DNA from: Pseudoclavibacter endophyticus
GTDB taxonomy: Bacteria > Actinomycetota > Actinomycetes > Actinomycetales > Microbacteriaceae
DNA: 64,000 nt
Direction: 5' to 3'
NCBI RefSeq assembly: GCF_008831085.1
Contig: NZ_WBJY01000002.1
Location: 434,001-498,000 of the forward strand
Below, piece by piece: positions 33,217-42,031 of the stretch (position 1 is its first letter; the number at the start of each line of letters is the position of its first letter). The translations under genes were made by a program, and so were the position numbers. Under the pieces are notes generated by a model. That model did not search any database. It had not been told where the DNA came from and saw nothing but the letters and a program-made list of their open reading frames with translations.

Positions 33217-33399
33217 CATCCGGAGATCCACGCTTCGGCAGGGGACTTCTCCACCCGTCGACTCGTCGATCGAGGAATGCTGCAGGAGATGAGCGGACGC
33301 AGTCGGGGCCGCGTGTGGCTGGCGATGGAGGTGCTCGACGTGCTCGACGCGTTCACCGAGGAACTGCGGCGGCCCTCTGCGGGCCGATACGTCACCTGA
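33217..33399 (+). pseudogene. Fic-family protein C-terminal remnant
   Basis: The open frame ends RRLVDRGMLQEMSGRSRGRV...LDVLDAFTEELRRPSAGRYVT. The RGxLxExxGRxRGRVW pattern is typical of the C-terminal winged helix of actinobacterial Fic proteins. Only ~55 residues remain and no Fic motif is present. It lies just outside the island. I see nothing in 33400-33571. Confidence 0.5.
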
Positions 33400-33571
33400 T
33401 GCGAGCGCCAGGGTGGATGGCGAACCGAGTGCGGCTCGTGCCATGGCCCGGCGTCGCGCACGGCGTGTCGCGCACCTGATGCACTCAGAATGCTCACTCG
33501 GAGCCTCGGAGCGAGACGACGCGATTGTGCTCGCAGCATTCTTCCGGGCGCGAGCGGCGCCCTTCCGCCGC

Positions 33572-34195
33572 TCAGGGCAGCGGCGTCGTGCCCCGCCGCG
33601 CGGGCGTCGCCTGCCGCGTGAACCGCGCCATCACGGCGTCGACGAGCCAGCCGAGCGCGAGGGCGACGACGATCGAGATCAGCACGGCGGTCAGCGTTCC
33701 GCCCGGCACGATCGCGGCGATGGCCGCCCCGATGACGGCCTGGTAGGTCGCCCACAGCGTTGCCGATGCGGCCGCGACCGCGAGGTACCTGGCCGGGGGC
33801 ACCTTCGTCGCGCCCGCCGTGAGGTTGACGGCGAGCCGAGCGAACGGGATGAAGCGCGCCGTGAAGATCGCCGTCGCGACGTGCTTGCGGAGGCGGCGGC
33901 GCGCCCATGCGTGCGCGTGGCGGAAGCGCTTGCTGCGGGCGGCGATGCGCCAGCGCTCCGGGTGGAGGAGACGCCCGATCCAGTAGCACGAGGTGTCGCC
34001 GAGCGCGGCCGCGGCTGCGGCCACGGCGATGACGGCGTACAGGGGAGGGCCGATCTCGGACGAGACCGAGCCGAATGCCGTGACCGCGAGCTCACCCGGG
34101 ATGACGACGAGGAACGAGTCGGCGAAGACGAGGCCGAAGAGCGCGCCGAGCGCCCAGGGGCTCGCCGCGAGGGCTTGGATCCATACATCTGCCAT
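33572..34195 (-). CDS. DedA-family membrane protein
   Basis: 207 residues. DedA/SNARE-associated signatures: FADSFLVVIPGELAVTAFGS, GDTSCYWIGRLL, and FTARFIPFARLAVNLTAGATKVPPARYL, where the F/Y-x-R-F-x-P-x-x-R motif is diagnostic. Family knowledge: DedA proteins move undecaprenyl phosphate or other lipids and support membrane homeostasis. The ATG at 34195 is preferred over 34207, because a TACGAT -10 box (34211-34206) would overlap the latter. Confidence 0.88.
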   Translation of the reverse strand: MADVWIQALAASPWALGALFGLVFADSFLVVIPGELAVTAFGSVSSEIGPPLYAVIAVAAAAAALGDTSCYWIGRLLHPERWRIAARSKRFRHAHAWARRRLRKHVATAIFTARFIPFARLAVNLTAGATKVPPARYLAVAAASATLWATYQAVIGAAIAAIVPGGTLTAVLISIVVALALGWLVDAVMARFTRQATPARRGTTPLP

Positions 34196-34414
34196 GTCGG
34201 CCTGCATCGTATGGTTCGGTGGAGCGACCGTCCTGTGAACGGCGGCGCGTGCTGGGAACGGTCGGGCCTCGCGCGGGACGCCGCCCGAGCTCCGGATGCC
34301 GTGGCCGCCGCTCCGCGCGCCCGTCGGCAAAAATCGCGCACGGGTTGTTATGCGCGCGCGGCCGCTACAGGAGCATGATGAAAGTTCGTGTGGCGACGCA
34401 ACGAAGGAGTTCTC

Positions 34415-35923
34415 GTGTCTCAGCCTCAACCCGGCAAGCTCAAGCGGAATCAGCTCGGCGTGCCGTCAATTGTTTTCCTCGTACTCGCGGCGGTCGCCCC
34501 CCTCACCGCCGCGGTTGTGGTCATGCCGCTGGCGATCGGCTTTGGCAACGGGGGTGGGATCTCGGTCTCGGTGCTCATCGTGGGCGCCGCCCTGCTGCTG
34601 TTCGCGATCGGCTACGCGCAGATGTCGAAGGAGCTCGTCAACGCCGGCGGCTTCTACGCGATCGCCGTGAAGGGCCTCGGGCGCACCGCGGGTCTCGTGA
34701 CCGGCCTCGTCGCGACCCTCGGCTACAACTTCTTCGTCGCGGGCACGGTCGGCACGACCGGCTTCTTCACGGGCCAGGTCGCGTTCCCGGCCCTGTTCGG
34801 GTTCGAGATCAACTGGTTCCTGATCGGGCTCGTGCTCTTCGTCATCGTCTTCCTGCTTGCGCGCAGCGGCATCCAGGTGAGCGCCATCGTGCTCGGCGTC
34901 GCCCTCGTGCTCGAGGTCCTCATCCTCCTCGCCTTCGCCATCTCGGTGCTCGTGCAGACCGGCTACAGCTTCGACGCGTTCACGCAGGCGTTCAGCCCCG
35001 AGATCCTCGTCGGTGGCTCGATCTGGATCGCGTTCCTGCTCGTGGCGACCGCGTTCATCGGGTTCGAGGCCACGGCGCTCTTCGGCGAAGAGGCCAAGGA
35101 GCCCCGCAAGACGATTCCGCGGGCGACCTACACGGCGATCATCGTCGTCGCGATCATGCACGCCTTCTTCGCCTGGGCGATGGTGAGCGCGGTGGGAGTG
35201 GGTGACGCGCAGCAGGTCGCGCTCGATCACCTCGAGGGCGGCGACATGCTGCTCGTGCTGATCGACCAGTACCTCGGTCCGTTCGTCGGTGTCATCGCCC
35301 TCGTGCTGCTCGTCGTGAGCATGTTTGCCGCGCAGCTCGCCTTCCACAACTCGGCCGGCCGCTATCTGTTCGCGCTCGGTCGCGCCCGGGTGCTGCCCGT
35401 GTGGCTCGCGAAGACCAACAAGCGTGGCGTGCCCGAGCGCGCGCTGCTCGTGAACCTGCTGTTCGGGCTCCTCGTCGCGGCCATCTTCGCCGTGGCGGGC
35501 GAGACCGACCCCGAGGGCAATCCGCTCCCGGCGGTCGTCACGCTCGTGCCGGTCGGCATCGGCTTCGGCACGCTCGCGGTACTCATCGTGCAGGCGATCG
35601 CGGCGCTCGCGGTGGTCGTGTACTTCCGCAAGAAGGGCGACCCGCGCTGGTGGAGCACGTTCATCGCACCCGGCATCGGCTTCGTGACGCTCACCGCGTT
35701 CAGCATCGGCGCGCTGTTCAACTTCACGCTCGTCGCGGGCTCCGACGCGGTGTACGTGCAGGTGATGCCCTGGGTGATCGTCGTCGCGATCGTCGCCGGA
35801 ATCGCGTACGGGCTCGCGCTCAGGTCGCGCAAGCCCGCGGTCTACGAGGGCCTCGAACACGATCTCGAGAAGTTCGAGGAGGAGCCGCTCGAGGCCGACG
35901 AGGCGCCCGCTACAAAGCGATAG
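34415..35923 (+). CDS. APC-superfamily amino acid/polyamine permease
   Basis: 502 residues and about 12-13 hydrophobic segments. Helix 1 VPSIVFLVLAAVAPLTAAVVVMP, the GFEATALFGEEAKEPRKTIPRA motif after helix 6, and FHNSAGRYLFALGRARVLPVWL are characteristic of the APC family. The C-terminal tail is acidic and cytoplasmic. The GTG at 34415 has GAAGGAG at 34403. The substrate cannot be told. It ends at a shared terminator with the opposing XRE-cupin gene. Confidence 0.85.
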   Translation: MSQPQPGKLKRNQLGVPSIVFLVLAAVAPLTAAVVVMPLAIGFGNGGGISVSVLIVGAALLLFAIGYAQMSKELVNAGGFYAIAVKGLGRTAGLVTGLVATLGYNFFVAGTVGTTGFFTGQVAFPALFGFEINWFLIGLVLFVIVFLLARSGIQVSAIVLGVALVLEVLILLAFAISVLVQTGYSFDAFTQAFSPEILVGGSIWIAFLLVATAFIGFEATALFGEEAKEPRKTIPRATYTAIIVVAIMHAFFAWAMVSAVGVGDAQQVALDHLEGGDMLLVLIDQYLGPFVGVIALVLLVVSMFAAQLAFHNSAGRYLFALGRARVLPVWLAKTNKRGVPERALLVNLLFGLLVAAIFAVAGETDPEGNPLPAVVTLVPVGIGFGTLAVLIVQAIAALAVVVYFRKKGDPRWWSTFIAPGIGFVTLTAFSIGALFNFTLVAGSDAVYVQVMPWVIVVAIVAGIAYGLALRSRKPAVYEGLEHDLEKFEEEPLEADEAPATKR

Positions 35924-35929
35924 CCGGCC

Positions 35930-35958
35930 GCGGCGGCGCGCGCTCAGCGCGCCGCCGC
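35930..35958. terminator. Bidirectional terminator, APC permease / XRE-cupin regulator
   Basis: GCGGCGGCGCGC and GCGCGCCGCCGC pair perfectly around GCTCA. The right arm lies inside the 3' end of the regulator gene. Confidence 0.8.
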
Positions 35959-36531
35959 GCGCAGGTGCGCCCGTTCCCCCTGCTTGCCGATGAGGCTCAA
36001 ATACTCGACGGGCCCCGCGCTCGTCGCCCCGAACCAGTGGGGCGTGCGGCAGTCGAACTCCGCCGCCTCGCCGGGCGTGAGCAGCAGGTCGTGCTCGCCG
36101 AGCACGAGGCGCAGCGTGCCGTTGAGCACGTAGGCCCAGTCGAAGCCCTCGTGCGTTCGCGGCTCCGGAACCGCGTCGTCGCGGCCGGCGGGCAGCACGA
36201 TCTTGTAGGCCTGAATGCCGCCGGGTCGCCGCGTGAGGGGAACGAAGGTCGAGCCGCCCCAGCCCTGAAACGGCCGCATGTTGACGCGTGGATCGCCCGT
36301 CGGCGGGGCGTCGACGAGCTCGTCGAGCGTGACGCCGTAGACCCGGGCAAGCGGCAGGAGCTGCTCGAGGGTCGGCCGGCGCAGGCCCTGCTCGAGTCGA
36401 GAAAGCGTGCTCGCCGAGATGCCGGTGTCGTCGGCGAGCTGCTTGAGCGTGATGTCGCGCCGCTGCCGGAGGCGCAGCAGCCTCGGGCCGACGGCATCGA
36501 GAGTGCGGTCGAGCGAGTCGGAGACGTCCAT
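35944..36531 (-). CDS. XRE-cupin transcriptional regulator
   Basis: 195 residues. N-terminal XRE helix-turn-helix (LLRLRQRRDITLKQLADDTGISASTLSRLEQG, about 18-50) and a C-terminal cupin_2 domain (HEGFDWAYVLNGTLRLVLGEHDLLLTPGEAAEFDCRTPHWFG). Such proteins sense small molecules or metals. A CAACAT -10 box 6 nt before the ATG implies a leaderless mRNA. It is divergent from the thioredoxin-reductase-like gene, its probable target. TTGCCA-N2-TGGAAA, a near-palindrome at 36541, could be the operator. Confidence 0.85.
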   Translation of the reverse strand: MDVSDSLDRTLDAVGPRLLRLRQRRDITLKQLADDTGISASTLSRLEQGLRRPTLEQLLPLARVYGVTLDELVDAPPTGDPRVNMRPFQGWGGSTFVPLTRRPGGIQAYKIVLPAGRDDAVPEPRTHEGFDWAYVLNGTLRLVLGEHDLLLTPGEAAEFDCRTPHWFGATSAGPVEYLSLIGKQGERAHLRAAAR

Positions 36532-36641
36532 CCCTCAATGTTGCCAGTTGGAAATGCTCGTTGCCAGCCTTAGTGTCCGGCGCACAGAATCGTTCTGACA
36601 CGATCATGCGGATCGGGGCGCGGCGAACGAGGAGGCCAGGG

Positions 36642-37772
36642 ATGAGTGGAACTCAGAGGGATGGGCAGGATGCTGCTGCGGGCGCGAGCCCCGCACGTGC
36701 CGCGTTCGGCGAGGCGCTCGCCGACCCGGTGGTGCGCGACGTCGTCGTCGTGGGCGGCGGCGCGGCGGGGCTCAACGCCGCGCTAATGCTGGCCCGGTCG
36801 CGCCGCAGCGTCACGGTGATCGATGCTGGGCAGCAGCGCAACGGGGCGGCGGACGGCGTGCACGGGTTGCTGGGCCTCGAGGGCATCCCACCGGGCGAAC
36901 TGCTGGCGCGTGGGCGCCGAGAGGTCGTGAGCTACGGGGGTGAGGTGCGCGACGGTGAGGTCACGGCCGTCGAGGCGCTCGATGTGTCGAGCGACCCGGA
37001 CGCGGACGTGGCGGACACGGCATCCGGCACCGCGGCGCCGGGCACAGGCCCCGCTGATGTGACAGTGGGCGCCACCGGCCTGGCGGCCGGCCCCGCTCGC
37101 TTCGCCGTCACGCTCGCGGACGGTTCCCGGCTGCGAGCGCGTCGCCTCGTGATCGCGACGGGCCTCGTCGACGAGTTGCCCGACGTCCCCGGCGTGCGGG
37201 AACGCTGGGGGCGGGACGTGCTGCACTGCCCCTACTGTCACGGCTGGGAGGTGCGTGACCGAGCGATCGTCGTCTTCGCGAACGGGCCGGTCCTCACGCA
37301 TCAGGCCATGCTGTTCCGGCAGCTCAGCGACCGCGTCACGCTCTTGACCTTCGACCATGAGGTCGGCGCTGACGACGCGGCGACCCTCGCCGCGACCGGC
37401 ATCACGGTCGTCGACGACGCCGTCGAGGCGATCGAGGTCGCCGACGACCGCGTGGTCGGCGTGCGCATCGCAGGCGGCGCGGTGATCGACGCAGACGCCG
37501 TGGTCGTCGCGAGCCGGCTGATCGCGCGGCTCGGGCCGTTCGGCGAGCTCGGGCTGACGGTCGCACACCACCCGATGGGGGAGTACGTCGAAGCCGATGA
37601 GACCGGTCGCACGTCCGTCGAGGGCGTGTGGGTCGCCGGCAACGTGACGGATCTCGCCGCGCAGGTCGGCGCCGCTGCGGCGAGCGGCGCCCTCGCGGGC
37701 GCGCATGTCAACGCGGACCTGGTCATGGAGGAGGCGAAGCGAGCGACGGCTCGCGCGTCCGCGATCGCGTAG
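36642..37772 (+). CDS. FAD/NAD(P)-dependent thioredoxin-reductase-like oxidoreductase
   Basis: 376 residues. An FAD-binding GGGAAGLNAALMLARSRRSV near residues 32-50, the redox motif HCPYCHGWE (CxxC), and a second nucleotide-binding region form the class II thioredoxin-reductase fold. A ~35-residue Ala/Gly/Thr insertion (about 125-160) is unusual. The start has GAGGAGG at 36629. It pairs with the divergent XRE-cupin gene, a common actinobacterial arrangement. Substrate may be a small dithiol rather than thioredoxin; this is inference. Confidence 0.82.
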   Translation: MSGTQRDGQDAAAGASPARAAFGEALADPVVRDVVVVGGGAAGLNAALMLARSRRSVTVIDAGQQRNGAADGVHGLLGLEGIPPGELLARGRREVVSYGGEVRDGEVTAVEALDVSSDPDADVADTASGTAAPGTGPADVTVGATGLAAGPARFAVTLADGSRLRARRLVIATGLVDELPDVPGVRERWGRDVLHCPYCHGWEVRDRAIVVFANGPVLTHQAMLFRQLSDRVTLLTFDHEVGADDAATLAATGITVVDDAVEAIEVADDRVVGVRIAGGAVIDADAVVVASRLIARLGPFGELGLTVAHHPMGEYVEADETGRTSVEGVWVAGNVTDLAAQVGAAAASGALAGAHVNADLVMEEAKRATARASAIA

Positions 37773-37773
37773 G

Positions 37774-39003
37774 TCAGGCTCGGGCGCCGAGGCGGGCGAG
37801 CGCCACCGCCACGACACCGAGCGCCGCGAAGCTCGCGACGGCGAGCGCCATCGGCAGCGCGGAGCTCGTGCCCGCGGCGCCGACGATAACTGGCGCGAGG
37901 GCGCCGAATGCGTATTGCCCCGCACTGCAGAGGGCCGACGCACTGCCGCGGGAACGGCCGGCGACGGCGAGGGTGAGCGCGGTGGTGTTCGCCATCGTGA
38001 GGCCTGTTCCGGCGAAGAGCAGGAATGCGCACGCGAAGAACACGGCGACACCGAGGGCGCCGGATGCTGCGAACACGAGCAGCGTGCTCGCCGCCACCAC
38101 CGTGAGCACCTGGCCCGCGATGAGCAAGGTGCCTGCGGTGAACCGGCCCGCGAGCAGGGTGTTGACCACCGACGCCAGGGCAACGCCCGTCGCCGCGCTC
38201 GTGAGCAAGATGCCGTAGGTCAAGGGATTCAGGTGGAGCAGCCGCTGCCCGACGAATGGCGAGGCAACCAGGAATGCGGCCATCGCCGCATAGCCGGCGC
38301 CGATGGCCACGACGTACCCGCGCACGTCCCCGCGCCGCAGCAACGAGCTCATGCCGTGCAGCGCCGAGAGCGGGCCGACTCCGCGCGAGCGCTCGGCGGC
38401 GGGATGTGTCTCCGGCACGACGGCGAGCACCACCAGGAACAGGAGCGCGCCGAGCACGGCGAGCGCCACGAACACGGCACGCCAACCGAACTGCGTCTGC
38501 AGCGCCCCGCCGATCGTCGGCGCGACGAGCGCCGAGATGCCGACGGCGATGGAGATCATGCTCACGGCGCGCACCGCGCGCACCCCCGTCGTGAGGTCGG
38601 CCGCGATGGCCCGCGAAAGCACCACGCCGGCGGCCGCGCCGAGGCCCTGCGCGACGCGAAGCGCCAGCAGGAGGACGACGCTGCCAGCGATTGCCATGGC
38701 GATGGCGGCAACGGTGTACAGCGCGAGCAGGCAGAGCAGGACGGGGCGTCGGCCGATGCGGTCGGCGATCGGACCGACCAGGAGCGGGCCGATCGCGATG
38801 CCGACGAGGAAACCGGTGTGCGTGAGTTGTACCAGGGCGGGATCGGCTTCGAGATCTGCAGCGATCGCGGTGAACGACGGCAGTACCAGGTCCGTGGAAA
38901 GCGGCCCCATGCCCGCCAGCACCCCGAGGATGATGAGCAGGACGGGCCCGAGGCGCGTGCGCTGCCCGGTCCCGGGGCCCGGTTCGGTTGGCAGGTGCGT
39001 CAT
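37774..39003 (-). CDS. Bcr/CflA-type MFS drug exporter
   Basis: 409 residues and 12 hydrophobic segments. GMGPLSTDLVLPSF in helix 1 (the D-x-Y/V-LPSF pattern) and GPIADRIGRRPVLL in the loop between helices 2 and 3 are the Bcr/CflA signatures. RVAQGLGAAAGVVLSRAIAAD matches helix 4. It would export drugs such as bicyclomycin-like or other compounds by H+ antiport. The stop codon is 1 nt from that of the convergent oxidoreductase. Confidence 0.87.
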   Translation of the reverse strand: MTHLPTEPGPGTGQRTRLGPVLLIILGVLAGMGPLSTDLVLPSFTAIAADLEADPALVQLTHTGFLVGIAIGPLLVGPIADRIGRRPVLLCLLALYTVAAIAMAIAGSVVLLLALRVAQGLGAAAGVVLSRAIAADLTTGVRAVRAVSMISIAVGISALVAPTIGGALQTQFGWRAVFVALAVLGALLFLVVLAVVPETHPAAERSRGVGPLSALHGMSSLLRRGDVRGYVVAIGAGYAAMAAFLVASPFVGQRLLHLNPLTYGILLTSAATGVALASVVNTLLAGRFTAGTLLIAGQVLTVVAASTLLVFAASGALGVAVFFACAFLLFAGTGLTMANTTALTLAVAGRSRGSASALCSAGQYAFGALAPVIVGAAGTSSALPMALAVASFAALGVVAVALARLGARA

Positions 39004-39139
39004 CGCGGTGCTCTTTCGGTCGGGGGTCGAAACGCTACGCGTGCGCGGGCGCTGTGCGCCCCCGCCTTCTCATGTCATGCGAACAGAACGCGGCGATCTG
39101 CTGCTCCCGCGCAACCGAGCGCGGCGTGCGCGGGTTTGC

Positions 39140-39157
39140 TGACCGAACGGTTGGTCA
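39140..39157. promoter_or_regulatory. TetR-type palindrome without a nearby TetR gene
   Basis: TGACCGAACGGTTGGTCA, whose core ACCGAACGGT is an ACCG-N2-CGGT palindrome typical of AcrR/TetR repressors. It lies in the 347-bp divergent region between the Bcr-type exporter and the MHS transporter. I see nothing else there apart from promoter-like sequence and AAGGAG before the MHS start. Confidence 0.45.
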
Positions 39158-39350
39158 CCGACTTCCGCGTCAGTACTGGGGATGCGGCAGTTCGGCTCGA
39201 CGCCCACGGCGGCTTCCTCGCCCCAACCGGGGAAGTACCCCCGGAGATTGCCGTCTCGGCGCGCGCGATGCCGGGTTACGCTCAGTGCCCGTGGGTGCGA
39301 GGTCCCTTGCACCATCCGGCTTGAAAATCCCTGACAAAGGAGTCATGTCA

Positions 39351-40772
39351 ATGGCCCAGTCCTCCGCTGCGCAGCTGCAGCCGACGGCCGCCGAACGGCG
39401 GCGCGTGATCGGTGCGACGATCGTCGGCACCACCGTCGAGTGGTACGACTTCTTCATCTACGCCAACATGGCGGCGCTCGTCTTCAACCACCTCTTCTTC
39501 GAGCCGGCCGGCGCTCAGTACGCGACGCTCTGGTCGCTGTTCTCGATCGGGCTCTCGTTCCTCTTCCGGCCGCTCGGTGCATTCCTCGCGGGCCACTTCG
39601 GCGACAAGATCGGCCGCAAGCCGATGCTCGTGCTCACCCTGCTCCTCATGGGCGGCGCCACGACGCTGATCGGCTTCCTGCCGACCTACGCCGCCATCGG
39701 CATCGCGGCGCCCATCCTGCTGATCCTCCTGCGCATTCTGCAGGGCATCTCCGCCGGTGGCGAGTGGGGCGGCGCCGTGCTCATGGCCGTCGAGCACGCA
39801 CCGTACGGTCGTCGCGGCGTGTACGGCATGTACCCGCAGCTCGGCGTGCCGCTCGGCATGATCCTCGCCTCGGGCATGATCGCGCTCGTCTCGGGTATTT
39901 CGCCGCTCATCTCCGACACGTTCTTCGACGAGTGGGGCTGGCGCATTCCGTTCATCTTCTCGATCGTGCTCATCGCCGTGGGCTACTGGGTGCGCCGCTC
40001 GGTCGAGGAGTCGCCCGTCTTCAAGGAGATCGCGCAGGACGCCGAGCAGCAGTCGGCACCCATCGTGGTCGTGTTCAAGAAGTACGGCTGGCTCGTCGTG
40101 CTCTGCGCGTTCATCTTCGCGGGCAACAACGCCGCGGGCTACATGACGACCGGCGGGTTCCTCCAGGGCTACGCGACCGGCTCGATCGAGGGCAGCCTGC
40201 TCACCATGGACCGCACGCTCGTGCTCGGCTTCGTCACGATCGCGTCGGCGGTCTGGTTCTTCTCCACGCTCGCTTCCGGCTACATCTCGGATGCGATCGG
40301 GCGCCGGAAGACGTTCATCATCGGCTGGCTCGGACAGCTGGTCGCCGTGTGGATTCTCTTCCCGCTCGTCAACCAGGGGCAGGACAACCCGCTCATGTTC
40401 CTGCTCGCCGTCTCCCTCTTCGCGATTCCGCTCGGCCTCTGCTACGGGCCGGTCTCGTCGTGGTACGCCGAGACATTCCCGGCCTCGGTGCGCTACTCGG
40501 GCGTCTCGATCTCGTACGCGATCGGCGCGATCATCGGTGGCGCATTCGCCCCGTTCATCGCGCAGGCGCTGCTGCAGGCGTACGGCTCGTGGGTCGCGAT
40601 CTCGATCTACCTGACGGCCGTGACGCTGCTGAGCCTTGCCGCGACGTTCCTGCTCCGTGCCCGCGACAACGTTCCGCTCGACCACTCGTTCGAGACCGAC
40701 GGCGACTGGGAGGGATTCGTGGCCGACGAGGGCGCCAAGCGCAAGCCCGACATGGCCGGAATCGGGAAGTAG
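39351..40772 (+). CDS. MHS-family MFS symporter (metabolite:H+)
   Basis: 473 residues. MHS signatures: GTTVEWYDFFIYANMAALVFNHLFF at helix 1, RPLGAFLAGHFGDKIGRKPML in loop 2-3, and LQGISAGGEWGGAVLM in helix 4. These carriers import organic acids or osmolytes such as shikimate, alpha-ketoglutarate or proline/betaine. The ATG at 39351 (8 nt from AAGGAG) is preferred over 39345, which is too close. A LysR gene follows in the same direction and may control it. Confidence 0.88.
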   Translation: MAQSSAAQLQPTAAERRRVIGATIVGTTVEWYDFFIYANMAALVFNHLFFEPAGAQYATLWSLFSIGLSFLFRPLGAFLAGHFGDKIGRKPMLVLTLLLMGGATTLIGFLPTYAAIGIAAPILLILLRILQGISAGGEWGGAVLMAVEHAPYGRRGVYGMYPQLGVPLGMILASGMIALVSGISPLISDTFFDEWGWRIPFIFSIVLIAVGYWVRRSVEESPVFKEIAQDAEQQSAPIVVVFKKYGWLVVLCAFIFAGNNAAGYMTTGGFLQGYATGSIEGSLLTMDRTLVLGFVTIASAVWFFSTLASGYISDAIGRRKTFIIGWLGQLVAVWILFPLVNQGQDNPLMFLLAVSLFAIPLGLCYGPVSSWYAETFPASVRYSGVSISYAIGAIIGGAFAPFIAQALLQAYGSWVAISIYLTAVTLLSLAATFLLRARDNVPLDHSFETDGDWEGFVADEGAKRKPDMAGIGK

Positions 40773-40804
40773 CTGCACGGCGCTCGGCGCCGCACGAATT
40801 CCAC

Positions 40805-40852
40805 GGCCGCATCGCCGCCGTCCCGCAAACGCGGGGCGGTGGCGATGCGGCC
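40805..40852 (+). terminator. Terminator after the MHS transporter
   Basis: A 22-bp stem (GGCCGCATCGCC... and ...GGCGATGCGGCC, few mismatches) with an AAAC loop, 33 nt after the stop. Confidence 0.8.
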
Positions 40853-40941
40853 GCCGGCTGCGGGGCTGCGACGGCGCTCCGGTGCACCGCGTCGGCGCGC
40901 GTGGCCGGGAGACGCCGTCGCACGCCCCGTACGCTTGCCCC

Positions 40942-41883
40942 GTGACCGAGTTGCATCTTCCGCCGCGCGGCGACTTCACCTTCCGGCAGCTCGAGTGCTT
41001 CGCGGCCGTTGCCGAGGCCGGATCGATCGCCGGCGCCGCGGCCGGTCTCCACGCCTCCGAATCCGCCGTCGCCGATGCCGTCACGGCCCTCGAGCGGTCG
41101 GTCGGCGCCCAGCTGCTCCTCCGGCGACGCTCGCGCGGCGTCACGCTCACGAGCGCCGGCCAAGCAGCATTACCGCTCGCGAAAGAGCTGCTGGGGCGCG
41201 CATCCGAGCTCTCGCTCACGGTCACCGGCGGTCACGATGCGAGTCTGCGCGGTCCGGTGCGCGTCGGCGCCCTCAGCACGCTCGCGCCGAGCGTGCTGCC
41301 CCTGTTGATCCGCGAATTCACCGACCTGCACCCGGACGTCGAGATCAGGTTCTCGCTCGCCGACCAGGACGAACTCGCCGAGCGTCTCAACGACGGCGAC
41401 CTCGACCTCGCCTTCGCGTATGACATCGACTTCTCACCCGAGTTCTCTCGGGTCGTGCTGCACCGCACTCGCGCCGACCTCATCGTCTCGGCCGACCACA
41501 GGCTCGCAGACCGCGACGTCGTCGACCTCGCCGAGGTCGCCGACGAACCGATGGTGCTGCTCGACATCGCGCCGTCGCGGCAGCACACGCTCGAACTCAT
41601 GTCGGCCCTCGGAGTCACGCCGCGCATCAAGTACCGCACCGCCAACTACGACCTCTGCCGCGGGCTCGTCGGGCGCGGGCTCGGCTACTCGCTGCTCATG
41701 GCCCGCCGGTTCACACCCGTCACGTGGGACGGGAGCAATGTCGTCAATCTGCGCATCCGCGAGATGCCGCGAACGATCGGCATCCTCGTCGCCTGGCGGC
41801 CCGGCCCGCAGCCCGAGCGCGTGAAGGCACTCATCGATTTCTCGAGGGATGTCGTGGCGCCGCTCATCCGATTCGACGATTGA
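40942..41883 (+). CDS. LysR-type transcriptional regulator
   Basis: 313 residues. N-terminal winged helix (FRQLECFAAVAEAGSIAGAAAGLHASESAVADAVTALE, about 12-50) and a LysR substrate-binding domain (VRVGALSTLAPSVLPLLIREF, LDLAFAYDIDF). GTG start with TACGCT (40930-40935) 6 nt upstream, so leaderless. It lies between the MHS transporter and the P450 gene, all in one direction, so it may regulate either. The effector is unknown. Confidence 0.88.
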   Translation: MTELHLPPRGDFTFRQLECFAAVAEAGSIAGAAAGLHASESAVADAVTALERSVGAQLLLRRRSRGVTLTSAGQAALPLAKELLGRASELSLTVTGGHDASLRGPVRVGALSTLAPSVLPLLIREFTDLHPDVEIRFSLADQDELAERLNDGDLDLAFAYDIDFSPEFSRVVLHRTRADLIVSADHRLADRDVVDLAEVADEPMVLLDIAPSRQHTLELMSALGVTPRIKYRTANYDLCRGLVGRGLGYSLLMARRFTPVTWDGSNVVNLRIREMPRTIGILVAWRPGPQPERVKALIDFSRDVVAPLIRFDD

Positions 41884-42031
41884 CCGCGGCGCAGGACTCG
41901 AGGAGTACTCGCGGCGCCGCTTTCCTCGGGTGACGTGGGGAATATGGCCGACGATAGCCGGGTGACACCGGGGAATCGGCGTGTGAGACTCGACGCACGC
42001 CAATTCACCCACACACTGTCGTGAGGTCACC

